Positions 9,214 to 17,968 of a stretch of DNA of 64,000 bases are shown here, piece by piece; position 1 is the first letter of the stretch, and each line of letters begins with the position of its first letter. The stretch covers positions 124,001 through 188,000 of the forward strand of contig CALOCN010000001.1 of NCBI GenBank assembly GCA_942491735.1, given 5' to 3'. Both the position numbers and the translations under genes were made by a program. The notes beneath the pieces were generated by a model. It had not been told where the DNA came from, ran no database searches, and was given only the letters and a program-made list of their open reading frames with translations. The stretch is from CALOCN01 sp942491735 (GTDB lineage: Bacteria > Eisenbacteria > RBG-16-71-46 > JABDJR01).

Positions 9214-10395
9214 ATGGGCGACCTGGGCTTCATGTCCGCCGAACTGGACCGACTCCGCAAGGAGGGGCTCTACAACACCATCCGCACCCTGGGCAGCGCC
9301 CAGGGAGGGTGGATCGAGGTGGAGGGCAAACGGGTCCTCAACCTCTGCTCCAACAACTACCTGGGGTTCGGCAACGACCCCCGGCTCACCCGGGCCGCGC
9401 ACGACGCGATCGATCGCCGTGGCGTGGGTCCCGGCGCGGTGCGCTCCATTGCCGGCACCATGGATCTGCACCTGGAGTTGGAGGAGAAGCTCGCGCGGTT
9501 CAAGGGCTCCGAGGCGTGTCTCTCGCTGCAGAGCGGACTCATTGCCAATGTGGCCACCATCCCCGCGGTGGTCGACTCGGCCGAGGACGCGATCTTTACC
9601 GATGCCCTCAACCACGCCTCGATCATCGACGGGGTGCGGCTGACCAAGGCCCGTCGCTTCATCTACGGCCACGGCGACGTGGATGACCTTCGGGCCAAAC
9701 TGACCGAGGGCAAGGACGCGCGGCGCAAGCTCATCATCACCGACGGCGTGTTCAGCATGGACGGGGACATTGCTCCGCTGCCGCAGATCGTGGAAGCGGC
9801 CGAGGAGCACGGCGCCATCGTCATGGTGGACGACGCCCACGGCGAGGGCGTGCTGGGGAGCCACGGACGCGGCATCGTGGATCACTTCCATCTGCATGGG
9901 CGGGTGGATATCGAGGTGGGCACCCTGTCCAAGGCGATCGGCGTGGTGGGCGGGTTCGTCTCGGGCTCCAAGGTCCTGGTCGAGTACCTCCGGCAGAAGG
10001 CGCGCCCGTTCCTCTTCTCGAGCGCGGTCACCCCGCCCGACATCGCGGCCTGTATCGCCGCCGTGGACACCCTGACCCAAACCGACGAGCCGGTGCGCCG
10101 GTTGTGGGAGAACGGGGCGGCGCTGAAGGCCGGTCTCCAGAAGGCCGGCTTCGATACCGGGCACAGCGAAACCCCCATTACCCCGGTCATCCTGGGGGAG
10201 GCCGAGGCCGCCCGGGAGTTCTCCCGGCGTCTTTTCGACGCGGGGATCTTCGCTCAAGCCATTGCCTTCCCTACAGTTCCAACGGGGACCGCCCGGATTC
10301 GCTGCATGGTCAGCGCGGCGCATACCCCGGAGGACATCCAGACCGCGGTGGACACCTTCGCCCGCCTGGGGCGGGAGGTGGGTGTCACTGCTTGA
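9214..10395 (+). CDS. kbl: Glycine C-acetyltransferase / 2-amino-3-ketobutyrate CoA ligase (alpha-oxoamine synthase)
   Basis: 394 residues of the PLP-dependent alpha-oxoamine synthase family. NYLGFGNDPRL near the N-terminus, the DALNHASIIDG loop, VDDAHGEGVLG (PLP-ring Asp) and GTLSKAIG with the Schiff-base Lys are all present. SIAGTMDLHLELEEKLARFK is closer to Kbl than to BioF. Kbl condenses acetyl-CoA with glycine or works in reverse in threonine breakdown. No threonine dehydrogenase or biotin gene is adjacent, so a BioF-like role cannot be excluded. The ATG at 9214 gives the normal family N-terminus; a GTG frame 17 codons longer is less likely. Confidence 0.85.
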   Translation: MGDLGFMSAELDRLRKEGLYNTIRTLGSAQGGWIEVEGKRVLNLCSNNYLGFGNDPRLTRAAHDAIDRRGVGPGAVRSIAGTMDLHLELEEKLARFKGSEACLSLQSGLIANVATIPAVVDSAEDAIFTDALNHASIIDGVRLTKARRFIYGHGDVDDLRAKLTEGKDARRKLIITDGVFSMDGDIAPLPQIVEAAEEHGAIVMVDDAHGEGVLGSHGRGIVDHFHLHGRVDIEVGTLSKAIGVVGGFVSGSKVLVEYLRQKARPFLFSSAVTPPDIAACIAAVDTLTQTDEPVRRLWENGAALKAGLQKAGFDTGHSETPITPVILGEAEAAREFSRRLFDAGIFAQAIAFPTVPTGTARIRCMVSAAHTPEDIQTAVDTFARLGREVGVTA

Positions 10396-10421
10396 TGCTG
10401 CCCCCGTAGATTCTCTAGAAT
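10392..10421 (+). promoter_or_regulatory. Probable sigma-70-type promoter for the Asp-box propeller gene
   Basis: TTGATG (10392-10397) and TAGAAT (10416-10421) are separated by 18 bases, about 70 bases before the chosen start at 10489. The -35 box overlaps the stop codon of the preceding gene. Confidence 0.45.
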
Positions 10422-10488
10422 CAAACGGTTAGCTACGCTTCACCAAGCGTCCGGTACTTTGGGCTGGGGGGTCCGGACCAAAGGTCTT

Positions 10489-13200
10489 ATGGCACTCGTA
10501 TCCTTCGCGCGCCTTGTCGCGCTCTCCCTGCTCTGCATCACCTTCGCGGCGCCCGCCGTGGCGGAGGATTGGGTCTCCCTGGGTCCTTTCGGCACCCTGG
10601 TCTGGGACGTGGCCGAGGATCCCACCACTCCCGGCCGGTTCTACGTGGCCACCGAAAGCGGCGGCGTCTATCGCACCGACGACGGAGGCGCCTCCTGGGC
10701 GCGGTTCAGCAACGGCCTCGCGCTCCAGAGCGGCTTGGCCGGCTATCAGCCGGTCTACTCGGTCACCGTGGATGCCGTGGACGGTCGTGTCTATGCGGTG
10801 GCCGGGGTCGGGCTCTTTTCCTCCGACAACGCGGGGGTCTCCTGGCAGGAACTGCCCCGCACCCCTCGGACCCTTTCCTACAGCGCGCTCCAGATCAACG
10901 TCGCGGACAACGACATCCTCTACGTGAGCAGCATCAGCGACGTGTTTGTCAGCGTGGACCGAGGCCAGACCTGGTCCGAGGTCACCGGGATCATCAGCTC
11001 GTACGTGGACGGCTTCACCCAGACCGCCGACCCCGGCCAGTTCTACGCGGTGGCCGGTCTGCAACCCCAGTTGCTGCGGGCATCCGATCCCCTGGGCAAC
11101 TGGGAGTCCCTGGGCGATCTGCCGGGCAAGCGGGTTCTGGACCTGGCGGTGGACGCCACCGATTCGGACCTTCTGTGGGTGTCGCTGGACACCGGCTGCT
11201 TCGTCAGCGCAAACGGCGGCGCTTCCTGGGACCCGCTCTCGGGCTCGATCGATCACATCATCTACGCGATCGTTCCGGTGTCCTCCCAGCCGCTGCTCAT
11301 TGGGCGCGGGGGTATCTATTCGGCCTCTCCGGGAACCGGGGACTACGCCATGACCATTCCGTTCCATCACACCCGGACCGGCGGGTGGGCGTCCCGAGCC
11401 GACGGCGCGGTCCTGCTGGGAACGGACATGGGCGTCTTCGAGGTGACCCCCGAGCCGGGGGATCCGGGGCTGTCCTACCGGCTCACCAACGACGGCATGC
11501 TGGGAGCGGACGTGACCGTGGTGACCAAGGCGGCCAACTCCCAGGTGGTCTACGCCGCGACCGGGGTCTCGTACGACGCGGGGCTTTTTCGCAGCGAGGA
11601 CGGCGGGGAGACCTGGGTCAACCGGGCCCTGGGGCTGAACAATCCGGACATCCGGAGCATGGCGGTCCACCCCATCAACCCGGACATTGTCTACGTGGGG
11701 ACCGCGGACGCCCTGGATGACACCGGGGAGAACGGTGGGGTGTGGAAGACGACCGACGGCGGGCTCACCTGGACCGACCTCAGCGCGGCTCTTGGGCACG
11801 ACCCGCCCCTGCAAAAGGACAAGCCGCGCATCATCATCGCGTTGGCCATCGACCCCCAGGATCCGGAGGTGGTCTACGCCAGCGTGCAGGCGAGGTTCGG
11901 CGGCATCTACCGGTCGTCCGACGGGGGCATCACCTGGCAACGTCGGGCGGTGGGTCTCCAGTCGCTGCCCAACCTGCCCGGCACCGAATACGAACTCCAC
12001 AACGATTTCGCCGACTACCTGGCCATGCTCAGCCTCGTGGTGGATCCCACCGACTCCGATCGGGTGTTCATCGGGGCCGGGGGATGCTGGGGCGGAACCT
12101 ACCGCAGCACGGACGCGGGGCTGACCTGGACCCGCCGTTCCACCGGCTTCATGGAAGCGGACAGCGAAGTGGACAACGTCCCGGCGGACCACTTCCCGGT
12201 GCACCTGGAGATGTTCGACATCCAGATCGATCCGCTGGACCCGGATCACCTGCTGGTGATCGGGGCGCGCGGCCAACTGCCGACCGGTGGACAGCAGTAC
12301 GGCGTCGTGTTCGAGACCACCGACGGCGGAGAATCCTGGTCCCTGGTCCGCGAAACCCATCGCAGCGACTACTTCACCTCCGCGACCGCGAGCGGGCGCT
12401 TTCATCCGACCCGTCCCGGGACCTGGTTGCTGGCCAGTCGGGGCGGCGTCCAGCGCACCCAGGACAGCGGCGGCACCTGGAAGTGGCTCAACGAGGGACT
12501 GGGCTCCGGAGACCGTTTCCTGCGCCACTTGTCCCTGGATCCCGATGATCCCGAACGCATCTTCATCGCCAGCGCCTACTCGGGCGTGTGGACGCGTCGC
12601 CTCGAGACGACCCCGGTCAACCTGGTCGGCATGGCGGGAACCTGGGACGCGAGCCGCGGAGTGGTCGCCTTGTCCTGGCAGGTGACCGACGCGGTGTCGC
12701 ATCGCGGGTTTCACGTGGAGCGGGAGAGCGGGGACGGCGCGCGGGAGCGGTTGACCGCTGCCCCGCTGGTCGCCCCGGATGGGCGGTACCGGTTCGAGGA
12801 TGACTCCGCGCCGGAGGGTCGTCAGCGCTACTGGCTGATCGAGGTCAGCGCGGCGGGGGAGCTCACTCCGTACGGGCCGTTGGTGGTGGACGTGCGGCCG
12901 GGGAGTCGCGTGCTGGGCCCCATGGCCTCGCCGTTCCCCAACCCGCTGCGTCTGGGATCGGGAGAGGCGACCCGTTTGCAGTTCACCGTGGCCGCACCGC
13001 AACCGGGACGCCTGGACATCTTTGGTCCGGACGGGCGTCGGGTGCGGGCGTTGTGGAGCGGCACCGCGACCGAAGGGCTCAACGAAGCGCGCTGGGACGG
13101 GCTCACCGACCAGGGGCGCCGGGTTGCTCCGGGGGTGTACTACGCCCGCTTGATCCTGGCCGACGGGACCCGGACGCGGTCGATCACGGTGCTGCGCTGA
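10489..13200 (+). CDS. Secreted Asp-box (BNR/sortilin-type) propeller protein with FlgD-like C-terminus
   Basis: 903 residues from the ATG at 10489, which opens a signal peptide (FARLVALSLLCITFAAPAVA). About ten Asp-box motifs follow at regular spacing: TDDGGASW, SDNAGVSW, VDRGQTW, SANGGASW, SEDGGETW, TTDGGLTW, SSDGGITW, STDAGLTW, TTDGGESW and TQDSGGTW. They mark the blades of one or two beta-propellers like those in sortilin-type and xyloglucanase-like proteins. The catalytic residues of sialidases are not evident. The last ~90 residues are a FlgD-like Ig domain (FPNPLR, LDIFGPDGRRVRAL, GVYYARLILADG). Probably an exported surface protein; no enzyme activity is claimed. Confidence 0.85.
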   Translation: MALVSFARLVALSLLCITFAAPAVAEDWVSLGPFGTLVWDVAEDPTTPGRFYVATESGGVYRTDDGGASWARFSNGLALQSGLAGYQPVYSVTVDAVDGRVYAVAGVGLFSSDNAGVSWQELPRTPRTLSYSALQINVADNDILYVSSISDVFVSVDRGQTWSEVTGIISSYVDGFTQTADPGQFYAVAGLQPQLLRASDPLGNWESLGDLPGKRVLDLAVDATDSDLLWVSLDTGCFVSANGGASWDPLSGSIDHIIYAIVPVSSQPLLIGRGGIYSASPGTGDYAMTIPFHHTRTGGWASRADGAVLLGTDMGVFEVTPEPGDPGLSYRLTNDGMLGADVTVVTKAANSQVVYAATGVSYDAGLFRSEDGGETWVNRALGLNNPDIRSMAVHPINPDIVYVGTADALDDTGENGGVWKTTDGGLTWTDLSAALGHDPPLQKDKPRIIIALAIDPQDPEVVYASVQARFGGIYRSSDGGITWQRRAVGLQSLPNLPGTEYELHNDFADYLAMLSLVVDPTDSDRVFIGAGGCWGGTYRSTDAGLTWTRRSTGFMEADSEVDNVPADHFPVHLEMFDIQIDPLDPDHLLVIGARGQLPTGGQQYGVVFETTDGGESWSLVRETHRSDYFTSATASGRFHPTRPGTWLLASRGGVQRTQDSGGTWKWLNEGLGSGDRFLRHLSLDPDDPERIFIASAYSGVWTRRLETTPVNLVGMAGTWDASRGVVALSWQVTDAVSHRGFHVERESGDGARERLTAAPLVAPDGRYRFEDDSAPEGRQRYWLIEVSAAGELTPYGPLVVDVRPGSRVLGPMASPFPNPLRLGSGEATRLQFTVAAPQPGRLDIFGPDGRRVRALWSGTATEGLNEARWDGLTDQGRRVAPGVYYARLILADGTRTRSITVLR

Positions 13201-13324
13201 ACCTGTAATCCGCTTTGTGGCAATGGGTTGTCTGGACGGAGAAACCCGAAGGCGTTTCCTGTCGTACGGTAGGACAGGACCCGGTTGGCGGGTCCTTCAA
13301 GACCAACGGGGGGTGACCAACTCG

Positions 13325-13573
13325 ATGTTTGAACTATTCCTGCTCACCGGCCTCGGCATCGTTTTCTTCATGGCGCTCAAGGTGATCTTTGGCGTGACCG
13401 GCTTCGTCCTCAACGTGCTGCTGATTCCCCTGAAGCTGCTCGGCGTCCTGATCCTGTGCGTCGTGTTCTTCCCGCTCGTCCTCGTTGCCTTCCCGTTCCT
13501 GCTCATGGCCGGAGTGGGGCTGGTGGTGGTGTTCGGGTTCATGGGAAGTCTGTTCTGCTGGGCGTTGGCCTGA
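13325..13573 (+). CDS. Small hydrophobic membrane protein
   Basis: 82 residues from the ATG at 13325, preceded by GGGGGG about ten bases upstream. Nearly the whole length is hydrophobic, giving two or three membrane segments (GLGIVFFMALKVIFGVTGF, LKLLGVLILCVVFFPLVLVA, LLMAGVGLVVVFGFMGSLF). A longer frame from 13217 has no hydrophobic or conserved character before this Met. No family recognised. It is the last gene before the cassette-like accessory segment. Confidence 0.65.
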   Translation: MFELFLLTGLGIVFFMALKVIFGVTGFVLNVLLIPLKLLGVLILCVVFFPLVLVAFPFLLMAGVGLVVVFGFMGSLFCWALA

Positions 13574-13602
13574 TCGTTCGTGAGCTTGGGCTGGAGAAAC
13601 AG

Positions 13603-14443
13603 TCATGTGGCCCGCGCCGGCACCCGCACGTCGTATCGTGCCCTGAGGGCAGCGATGTAGCTCGTCAGGTCGGGGCGCGAGCTTGAGTTCTCCCATTCAA
13701 CCCACAGGCTGGCGTGGGTGCAGTAGGCGAAACTCACCGAGGAGCCGGACACGGTTTCGCTGAACTCACGAACTTCTGATCGGTGCTTCGCGAACTGAGC
13801 CAGCTCAGATCCGTTGACCGGTTCCCAATAGACATAGAGGAGCGTTGATCTGCCGGACACGCCTAAGGTGTACCGTACCCCGAGATAGTGCTTCACAAGC
13901 TGAGCAGCGTCGAGAAACCTGAACCGAGTGGGGTTTCCGCGAAGCGATTCGAACAGGCGTGCCCACGGACCTTCCGCCAAGTCGGAGACGGCGGTGTCGT
14001 AGGATGGAGAGAATCTGGCCGCCTTCGAACTCAGCACTTCACTAAACTTGGACTCAACCGCCACGGAGCCTGCGGAACCAGTGGCAAAGAAGTCCAGGTT
14101 GGGTGGGGTTCCACCAAGCCCCGTCGGGAGCTTCTTCTCAAACTCTGCGCTATCAAAACCGACCAGGCCCGCGAGTGTGAAATCGCTCGGCCTGAGCCGC
14201 ATTGGGCCGAAGGAGTTCGCCGCCAGCGCCGCCGACGAGTGGACCGCGGCGAACTTGGGTGGATTCCCAACCAGTTCACCGCCGGAACCCGAACGGAAGT
14301 CCTCAAGAACTGCCGGCGGAAAGGCCGGGGACGAGGTTGTCGGTTGGGCGCATCGTGTAGGCAGGGAAGTCCGACCGTAGGGCAAGGGCGCCTCCAGATG
14401 AGCGGAACTTCTCAAGAATTGCCTGCTGCACAACGTCGGCCAT
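13603..14443 (-). pseudogene. PD-(D/E)XK-type nuclease-like protein, frameshifted
   Basis: Two overlapping minus-strand frames make one protein. The first, from the ATG at 14443, codes for MADVVQQAILEKFR and ends at a TGA at 14303 after 46 residues. The second frame becomes coding-like around 14320 and runs to 13603 (EDFRSGSGG, HSSAALAANSFGP, FEKKLPTGLGG, PPNLDFF, VAVESKF). The shift therefore lies at about 14303-14320. PPNLDFF followed by VAVESKF resembles the D...ExK core of restriction-endonuclease-fold nucleases. The start lies 28 bases after an attC-like repeat, as in a cassette gene. Either a real inactivating mutation or an assembly indel. Confidence 0.65.
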
Positions 14444-14470
14444 GGATGCTTCCAAGAACTCAGACTACAG

Positions 14471-14603
14471 AACGCTTTTGAGCTTAGCTGCGGGCTGACT
14501 TGGCGCGGCCCTGGGTCCGCGTCGTTCCCGCCAATATAGCACCGAGCCATCACTGCCAGGGGTGTTACAGGGCTGACCATCAGCTGCATCGCACAGTTGG
14601 GCA
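14471..14603 (-). repeat. attC-like repeat, copy B
   Basis: On the minus strand this 133-bp element opens with GCCCAAC (matching RYYYAAC) and closes near GCGTTCTG, a weakened GTTRRRY. It contains AGCT-rich boxes near both ends and an inner imperfect palindrome built on CCCTG and CAGGG. It is homologous along its length to the element at 18308-18445. It sits just upstream of the nuclease start, the position of an attC site in an integron cassette array. Confidence 0.55.
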
Positions 14604-14647
14604 CGCCTTGACTCTATGTCTAATCTGACATACAACTCTCTCGAGTG

Positions 14648-14761
14648 ATGTCACCGTGGGATAAGCCATTGGTCTGGTTGGAAGCGGGGATGAAGTCACC
14701 GCCGTTAACCCCTGAGTCGCGCCTTGAGGCAGCGGCTCCGTGAGTACGACGAGGCAGGGTC
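14648..14761 (+). pseudogene. Remnant of a HigB/Gp49-like toxin gene with a large internal deletion
   Basis: From the ATG at 14648, 31 codons read as the N-terminus of a phage Gp49-like (HigB-type) toxin: PLVWLEAGMKSPPLTPESR. The frame stops at 14741. The overlapping frame from 14730 reads QRLREYDEAG, which matches the C-terminal end of the same toxin family. Roughly the middle two thirds of a normal ~110-residue toxin is missing. The remnant lies directly before an intact HTH antitoxin, in the toxin-first order typical of this pair. Confidence 0.65.
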
Positions 14762-15088
14762 ATGCAGAAAGCAAAGACAGACAAACTGAAGAAGACCGGC
14801 TGGAGAACGGGGTCCGCGGCTGAATTCCTGGAACTGACCGCGGAGGAAGCCGAACTGATCGAGATGAAACTGGCCCTTGCCGCAGGTATCCGCCGGCACC
14901 GCCTCCGCCGCAAACTCACCCAAGGTCAGCTAGCCAAGCTATTGGGATCCAGTCAATCGAGAGTCGCCAAGATGGAATCAGCGGATGTAACGGTTTCGTT
15001 GGACCTGATGATCCGCTCTCTCCTCAACCTGGGAGCATCTCGTCGAGACGTTGCCCGTCTCATTGGCTCAACCAAGAAGGCTGCTTAA
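14762..15088 (+). CDS. XRE-family HTH antitoxin, now without its toxin
   Basis: 108 residues. An N-terminal ~45-residue segment (GSAAEFLELTAEEAELIEMK) precedes a helix-turn-helix (RLRRKLTQGQLAKLLGSSQS, residues ~52-72) and a short helical C-terminus (SLLNLGASRRDVARLIG). This is the usual layout of antitoxins paired with Gp49/HigB-like toxins. The toxin in front of it is reduced to a fragment, so this antitoxin is an orphan that could still bind its own promoter or protect against a related toxin. ATG at 14762 overlaps the toxin remnant. It converges with the NHL-repeat gene. Confidence 0.85.
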   Translation: MQKAKTDKLKKTGWRTGSAAEFLELTAEEAELIEMKLALAAGIRRHRLRRKLTQGQLAKLLGSSQSRVAKMESADVTVSLDLMIRSLLNLGASRRDVARLIGSTKKAA

Positions 15089-15103
15089 GTTAGCTAGCCT
15101 TGG

Positions 15104-17254
15104 TCACCTTACGATCAGGACTCTCAACGACTCGGTGATCCGGTCTGTCCTGTGTTGAACAAAGTAGACACCGCTGGTCACAGGCTCTCCGGACTCGTCC
15201 TTACCATCCCAGAATACCTGATGCGTCCCCGGTACCACCCATCCATCCGCAATGACCCGAACCATCCGTCCCGCAATGTCGTAGACGCGTAGCGATGAAT
15301 TGCCAGGGGCCGGCATATCGAAACTTACTAGCGTCCCGCGTCGACTCGGATTAGGCTGGACTAGAAGCCTCGTTTTCCTAGGAGCCGAATCCGCCTGAAC
15401 ACCTGTGATACCGCCAACGGGGATGGTCTCAACGACTTGGTTACCCAACTGATCCACGCAGAGGAGCTCGACCGATCCAGAACTGTCAGGGTCATCAGGG
15501 CATACCGAGAAACCAACCATACCGGCACCGGTGAGAAACTGGTCGATCCCTACAACAACGTTTTCTGCTGATCCTGGAACTACTTCCAATACCGCGATGC
15601 CGACCGATGCGTCGGAGAACTCACCAGTCACACAGTCCCCCGAATTTGAGAATGACAATTCGGGGGCATCCGTATCCGAAGTTACCGGCGTCAGATAAAT
15701 GTCCTCATAAGGAACTGGCGAATTGACCTCAAAGGGTCCGCGCCACTGCTCGCCCCCAAGGTCATATTGAACCAGTATCTTGTAGGTGCCCGACGGCACA
15801 TCAAAAAAGTACGTTCCATCCCCAGCCAACATCCCCTCCACCAACTGGAAAGATCCTCCCGACAACTCGCGCCAGATGCTGACACTCGCGCCACGAATGA
15901 CGTTGCCGGTTAGTTCATTGTACAAAGTGCCTGAGGGAACATACCCCGCGTACCCAAGGTACCGGACGTTGGTAAACACGTCGCTCTCAACACCACCGGG
16001 GCATATCACATGGAGGTCATAGAACCCCGGGCTGGTAAGTTCATTGATGAGAAAGTAGGCTGAGTACTGTCGACTCTCACCGCTAACTCCAGTGAAGAGA
16101 CACGGGATTACAGGACCCGTGCCGGACCTAGGCCGCAAGGATACTTCAACATCCTCCGGTTGATCCTCACACGGACAGAGACAGTCAGCGGGGACAGAGA
16201 AGAAGACATGCAGGCCTTGGCTGGCGCCGGGAACCAGTTCCGCTCGAAGTTCAACCGTATGTTCAGGTCCTAGAGGACCATCCTGAGTGGAGGTCAGGGG
16301 ATACGGACTCGGAGGAAACGCAACGAGAGTGACACACTGTGACGGATTCTCGAATTTCTGAACTCGAAAGGTGCTGTCAAGTACGTAGACATTGGCTGTA
16401 CCATCTATGGCGACATCAAGAGGAGCGTTGAACTTGCAGGGTCCTGATCCCGGAGTTCCCCAAGAGGCTACATACTCCCCGTCCTCTCGAAACACCTGTA
16501 CGCGGTTGTTACCGATATCCGCTACATAGACCCAACCACTATCGTCGACTGCGATCCCACCGATCCCTGAAAACTCACCAAGACCTGAGCCCGTCCCTCC
16601 CCATGAATCTACTAAAGTCCCCGCATCGGAGTACTTCAAAATCTTGTTCGCATTCGAACCGAATTCACGTGTCCCCACATAGACATGCCCATTCGCCGCA
16701 GCCAGAGCATTGGTGGCAACGGTCTGGGGAGGAGGGCCAACATAGAACGTACTCTCATGAGCGAATGTATCTGAGTACCGGGAGAGACTGTAACCAGCAA
16801 GTGAAGTTACGAAAACGCGATTCAGTTCGTCGACTGCTATCGAAGCAGGCGTGTCGAGTTGGCAGTTGATCATGGATAGGAATAGACCCGTCCCGGTGTA
16901 TCGAATCGCCTTACCTTGGGTGCCTGGGTCTAGGACAAAGACCTCGTTTGCGGGACTGGTTCCTGAGGCCACACGAGGGTTGAGTAGAGTAAGATAAGTG
17001 CTACACCACTCACCCGGTGCAGGGCAGAATCCCCACTCACCCAATGAATCGCCCGCACTATTGTAGCGCATGATCCTAGCCTGTGTTTGTCCACATGGCA
17101 CGCTAAGGTAGACGGTTGTATCCGTAGCGGCAAGGCTCTGTGCGTACTGGGCATTCCACTCCAGAGAGTACTGAGGATTGCTTGCGTAGGACACATGCGT
17201 TGACAAGGCAAAGCCTAGGCCAAGAAGGGTGGAGCGAAGGACAGTGCGCCGCAT
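15104..17254 (-). CDS. Secreted NHL-repeat protein with FlgD-like C-terminus
   Basis: 716 residues from the ATG at 17254, with TGGAGG eight bases upstream and a signal peptide (RRTVLRSTLLGLGFALSTH). NHL-type beta-propeller repeats occupy about 30-320 (GIGGIAVDDSGWVYVADIGN, PLDVAIDGTANVYVLD). A middle part (about 340-610) has Ig or carboxypeptidase-regulatory-like segments (SGTLYNELTGNVIRGASVSI). The last ~85 residues are a FlgD-like Ig domain (VQPNPSRRG, VYDIAGRMVRVI, GVYFVQHRTD). It is an exported protein of unknown ligand. Its DNA is visibly less GC-rich than the other propeller genes here, which fits acquisition with the accessory segment. Confidence 0.85.
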   Translation of the reverse strand: MRRTVLRSTLLGLGFALSTHVSYASNPQYSLEWNAQYAQSLAATDTTVYLSVPCGQTQARIMRYNSAGDSLGEWGFCPAPGEWCSTYLTLLNPRVASGTSPANEVFVLDPGTQGKAIRYTGTGLFLSMINCQLDTPASIAVDELNRVFVTSLAGYSLSRYSDTFAHESTFYVGPPPQTVATNALAAANGHVYVGTREFGSNANKILKYSDAGTLVDSWGGTGSGLGEFSGIGGIAVDDSGWVYVADIGNNRVQVFREDGEYVASWGTPGSGPCKFNAPLDVAIDGTANVYVLDSTFRVQKFENPSQCVTLVAFPPSPYPLTSTQDGPLGPEHTVELRAELVPGASQGLHVFFSVPADCLCPCEDQPEDVEVSLRPRSGTGPVIPCLFTGVSGESRQYSAYFLINELTSPGFYDLHVICPGGVESDVFTNVRYLGYAGYVPSGTLYNELTGNVIRGASVSIWRELSGGSFQLVEGMLAGDGTYFFDVPSGTYKILVQYDLGGEQWRGPFEVNSPVPYEDIYLTPVTSDTDAPELSFSNSGDCVTGEFSDASVGIAVLEVVPGSAENVVVGIDQFLTGAGMVGFSVCPDDPDSSGSVELLCVDQLGNQVVETIPVGGITGVQADSAPRKTRLLVQPNPSRRGTLVSFDMPAPGNSSLRVYDIAGRMVRVIADGWVVPGTHQVFWDGKDESGEPVTSGVYFVQHRTDRITESLRVLIVR

Positions 17255-17591
17255 AGCTAACCTCCAATCCGGATCCGTGCCCACGTCAGGCTTCACAAAG
17301 CACTACAATTGTGTACCCAAACTACTCCGTTGGATGACGTCATTCAACCAGCAAGTCACACTTGAGTTCTAGAATCAAGTCCAGACAGAGTTTGGCGTCA
17401 AGGGGCGTGTGGTGGAAGGAACATACTGTCATCATCTCGCAACCTGTAGGTTCCGAGAGCCTGCGCTCCAGTTGGGCTGGCCCATAAGTCTATGAGAGCA
17501 AGGAGTTAGCGGGTTGACCGAATCCGATAGCTACGCGCGGTACCCTTCGCCGTGGCCGGAGCAAAGCAGGGTCGAACTCTCCTCCAGCCAG
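17255..17591 (-). other. 337-bp gene-free stretch upstream of the NHL gene, with palindrome and weak attC-like ends
   Basis: No coding frame is convincing here. A near-perfect palindrome ACTTGAGTTCTAGAATCAAG(T) lies at 17360-17380 and could be an operator. On the minus strand GCCCAAC at 17477-17471 and GTTGAAT at 17348-17342 match RYYYAAC and GTTRRRY and are 136 bp apart, close to the two clear attC-like copies. The interior is not obviously homologous to them, so this is only a weak third candidate. Confidence 0.35.
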
Positions 17592-17747
17592 CTACCTCAA
17601 GACAACCACTCGCCGCACCTCCGTGAAGGAGCCTGCCTGGAGGCGATAGAAGAAGATGCCCGCCGGGGCGCGCCCCCCGGTCATGTCGGTTCCGTCCCAG
17701 TTCGCGGAGTGTGCTCCCGCCTCCAGGGATCCCCGCATCAAGGCTAG
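17592..17747 (-). pseudogene. C-terminal remnant of a FlgD-Ig secreted protein
   Basis: Directly after the BrnA stop codon, and in the same frame, 51 sense codons read SLEAGAHSANWDGTDMTGG, then GIFFYRLQAG and RRVVVLR before a TAG at 17594-17592. This is the end of a FlgD-like Ig domain, as found at the C-termini of the other large secreted proteins of this window. There is no start codon context and no upstream body. It is the severed tail of a gene whose 5' part has been lost. Confidence 0.7.
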
Positions 17748-17966
17748 TTAGGATGCCCACTTCAGGGATGGCTTCCGACCTGACACCACGCAATCCCGGA
17801 GATACAGGTTAATGAGATTCTGGTACGGGATGCCGGTCTCCTCTGCCAGTTCCTTGAAGTAGTCGATCACGTCCACACCGAGGCGAATCGTGACCTGCTT
17901 CTTGAGCTTGCTGGCATAGGGATTGCGCTGGCCCTTCATCTTGTCGAAATCGTAGTGCTTTCTCAT
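17748..17966 (-). CDS. brnA: BrnA-family ribbon-helix-helix antitoxin
   Basis: 72 residues: a basic N-terminus (MRKHYDFDKMKGQRNPYASK) and then an RHH fold (KKQVTIRLGVDVIDYFKELA, followed by GIPYQNLINLYLRDC). This is the usual BrnA shape: it neutralises BrnT and represses the shared promoter. It starts two bases after the brnT stop, in the normal toxin-antitoxin order. The protein looks complete, unlike most neighbours in this segment. Confidence 0.85.
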   Translation of the reverse strand: MRKHYDFDKMKGQRNPYASKLKKQVTIRLGVDVIDYFKELAEETGIPYQNLINLYLRDCVVSGRKPSLKWAS

Positions 17967-17968
17967 GG

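Noticed and set aside
10429..13002. An 857-codon minus-strand frame opposite the Asp-box propeller gene
   Set aside because: It lacks domains, is rich in Gly, Arg and His as expected for an antisense frame of GC-rich coding DNA, and the plus strand has clear Asp-box motifs.
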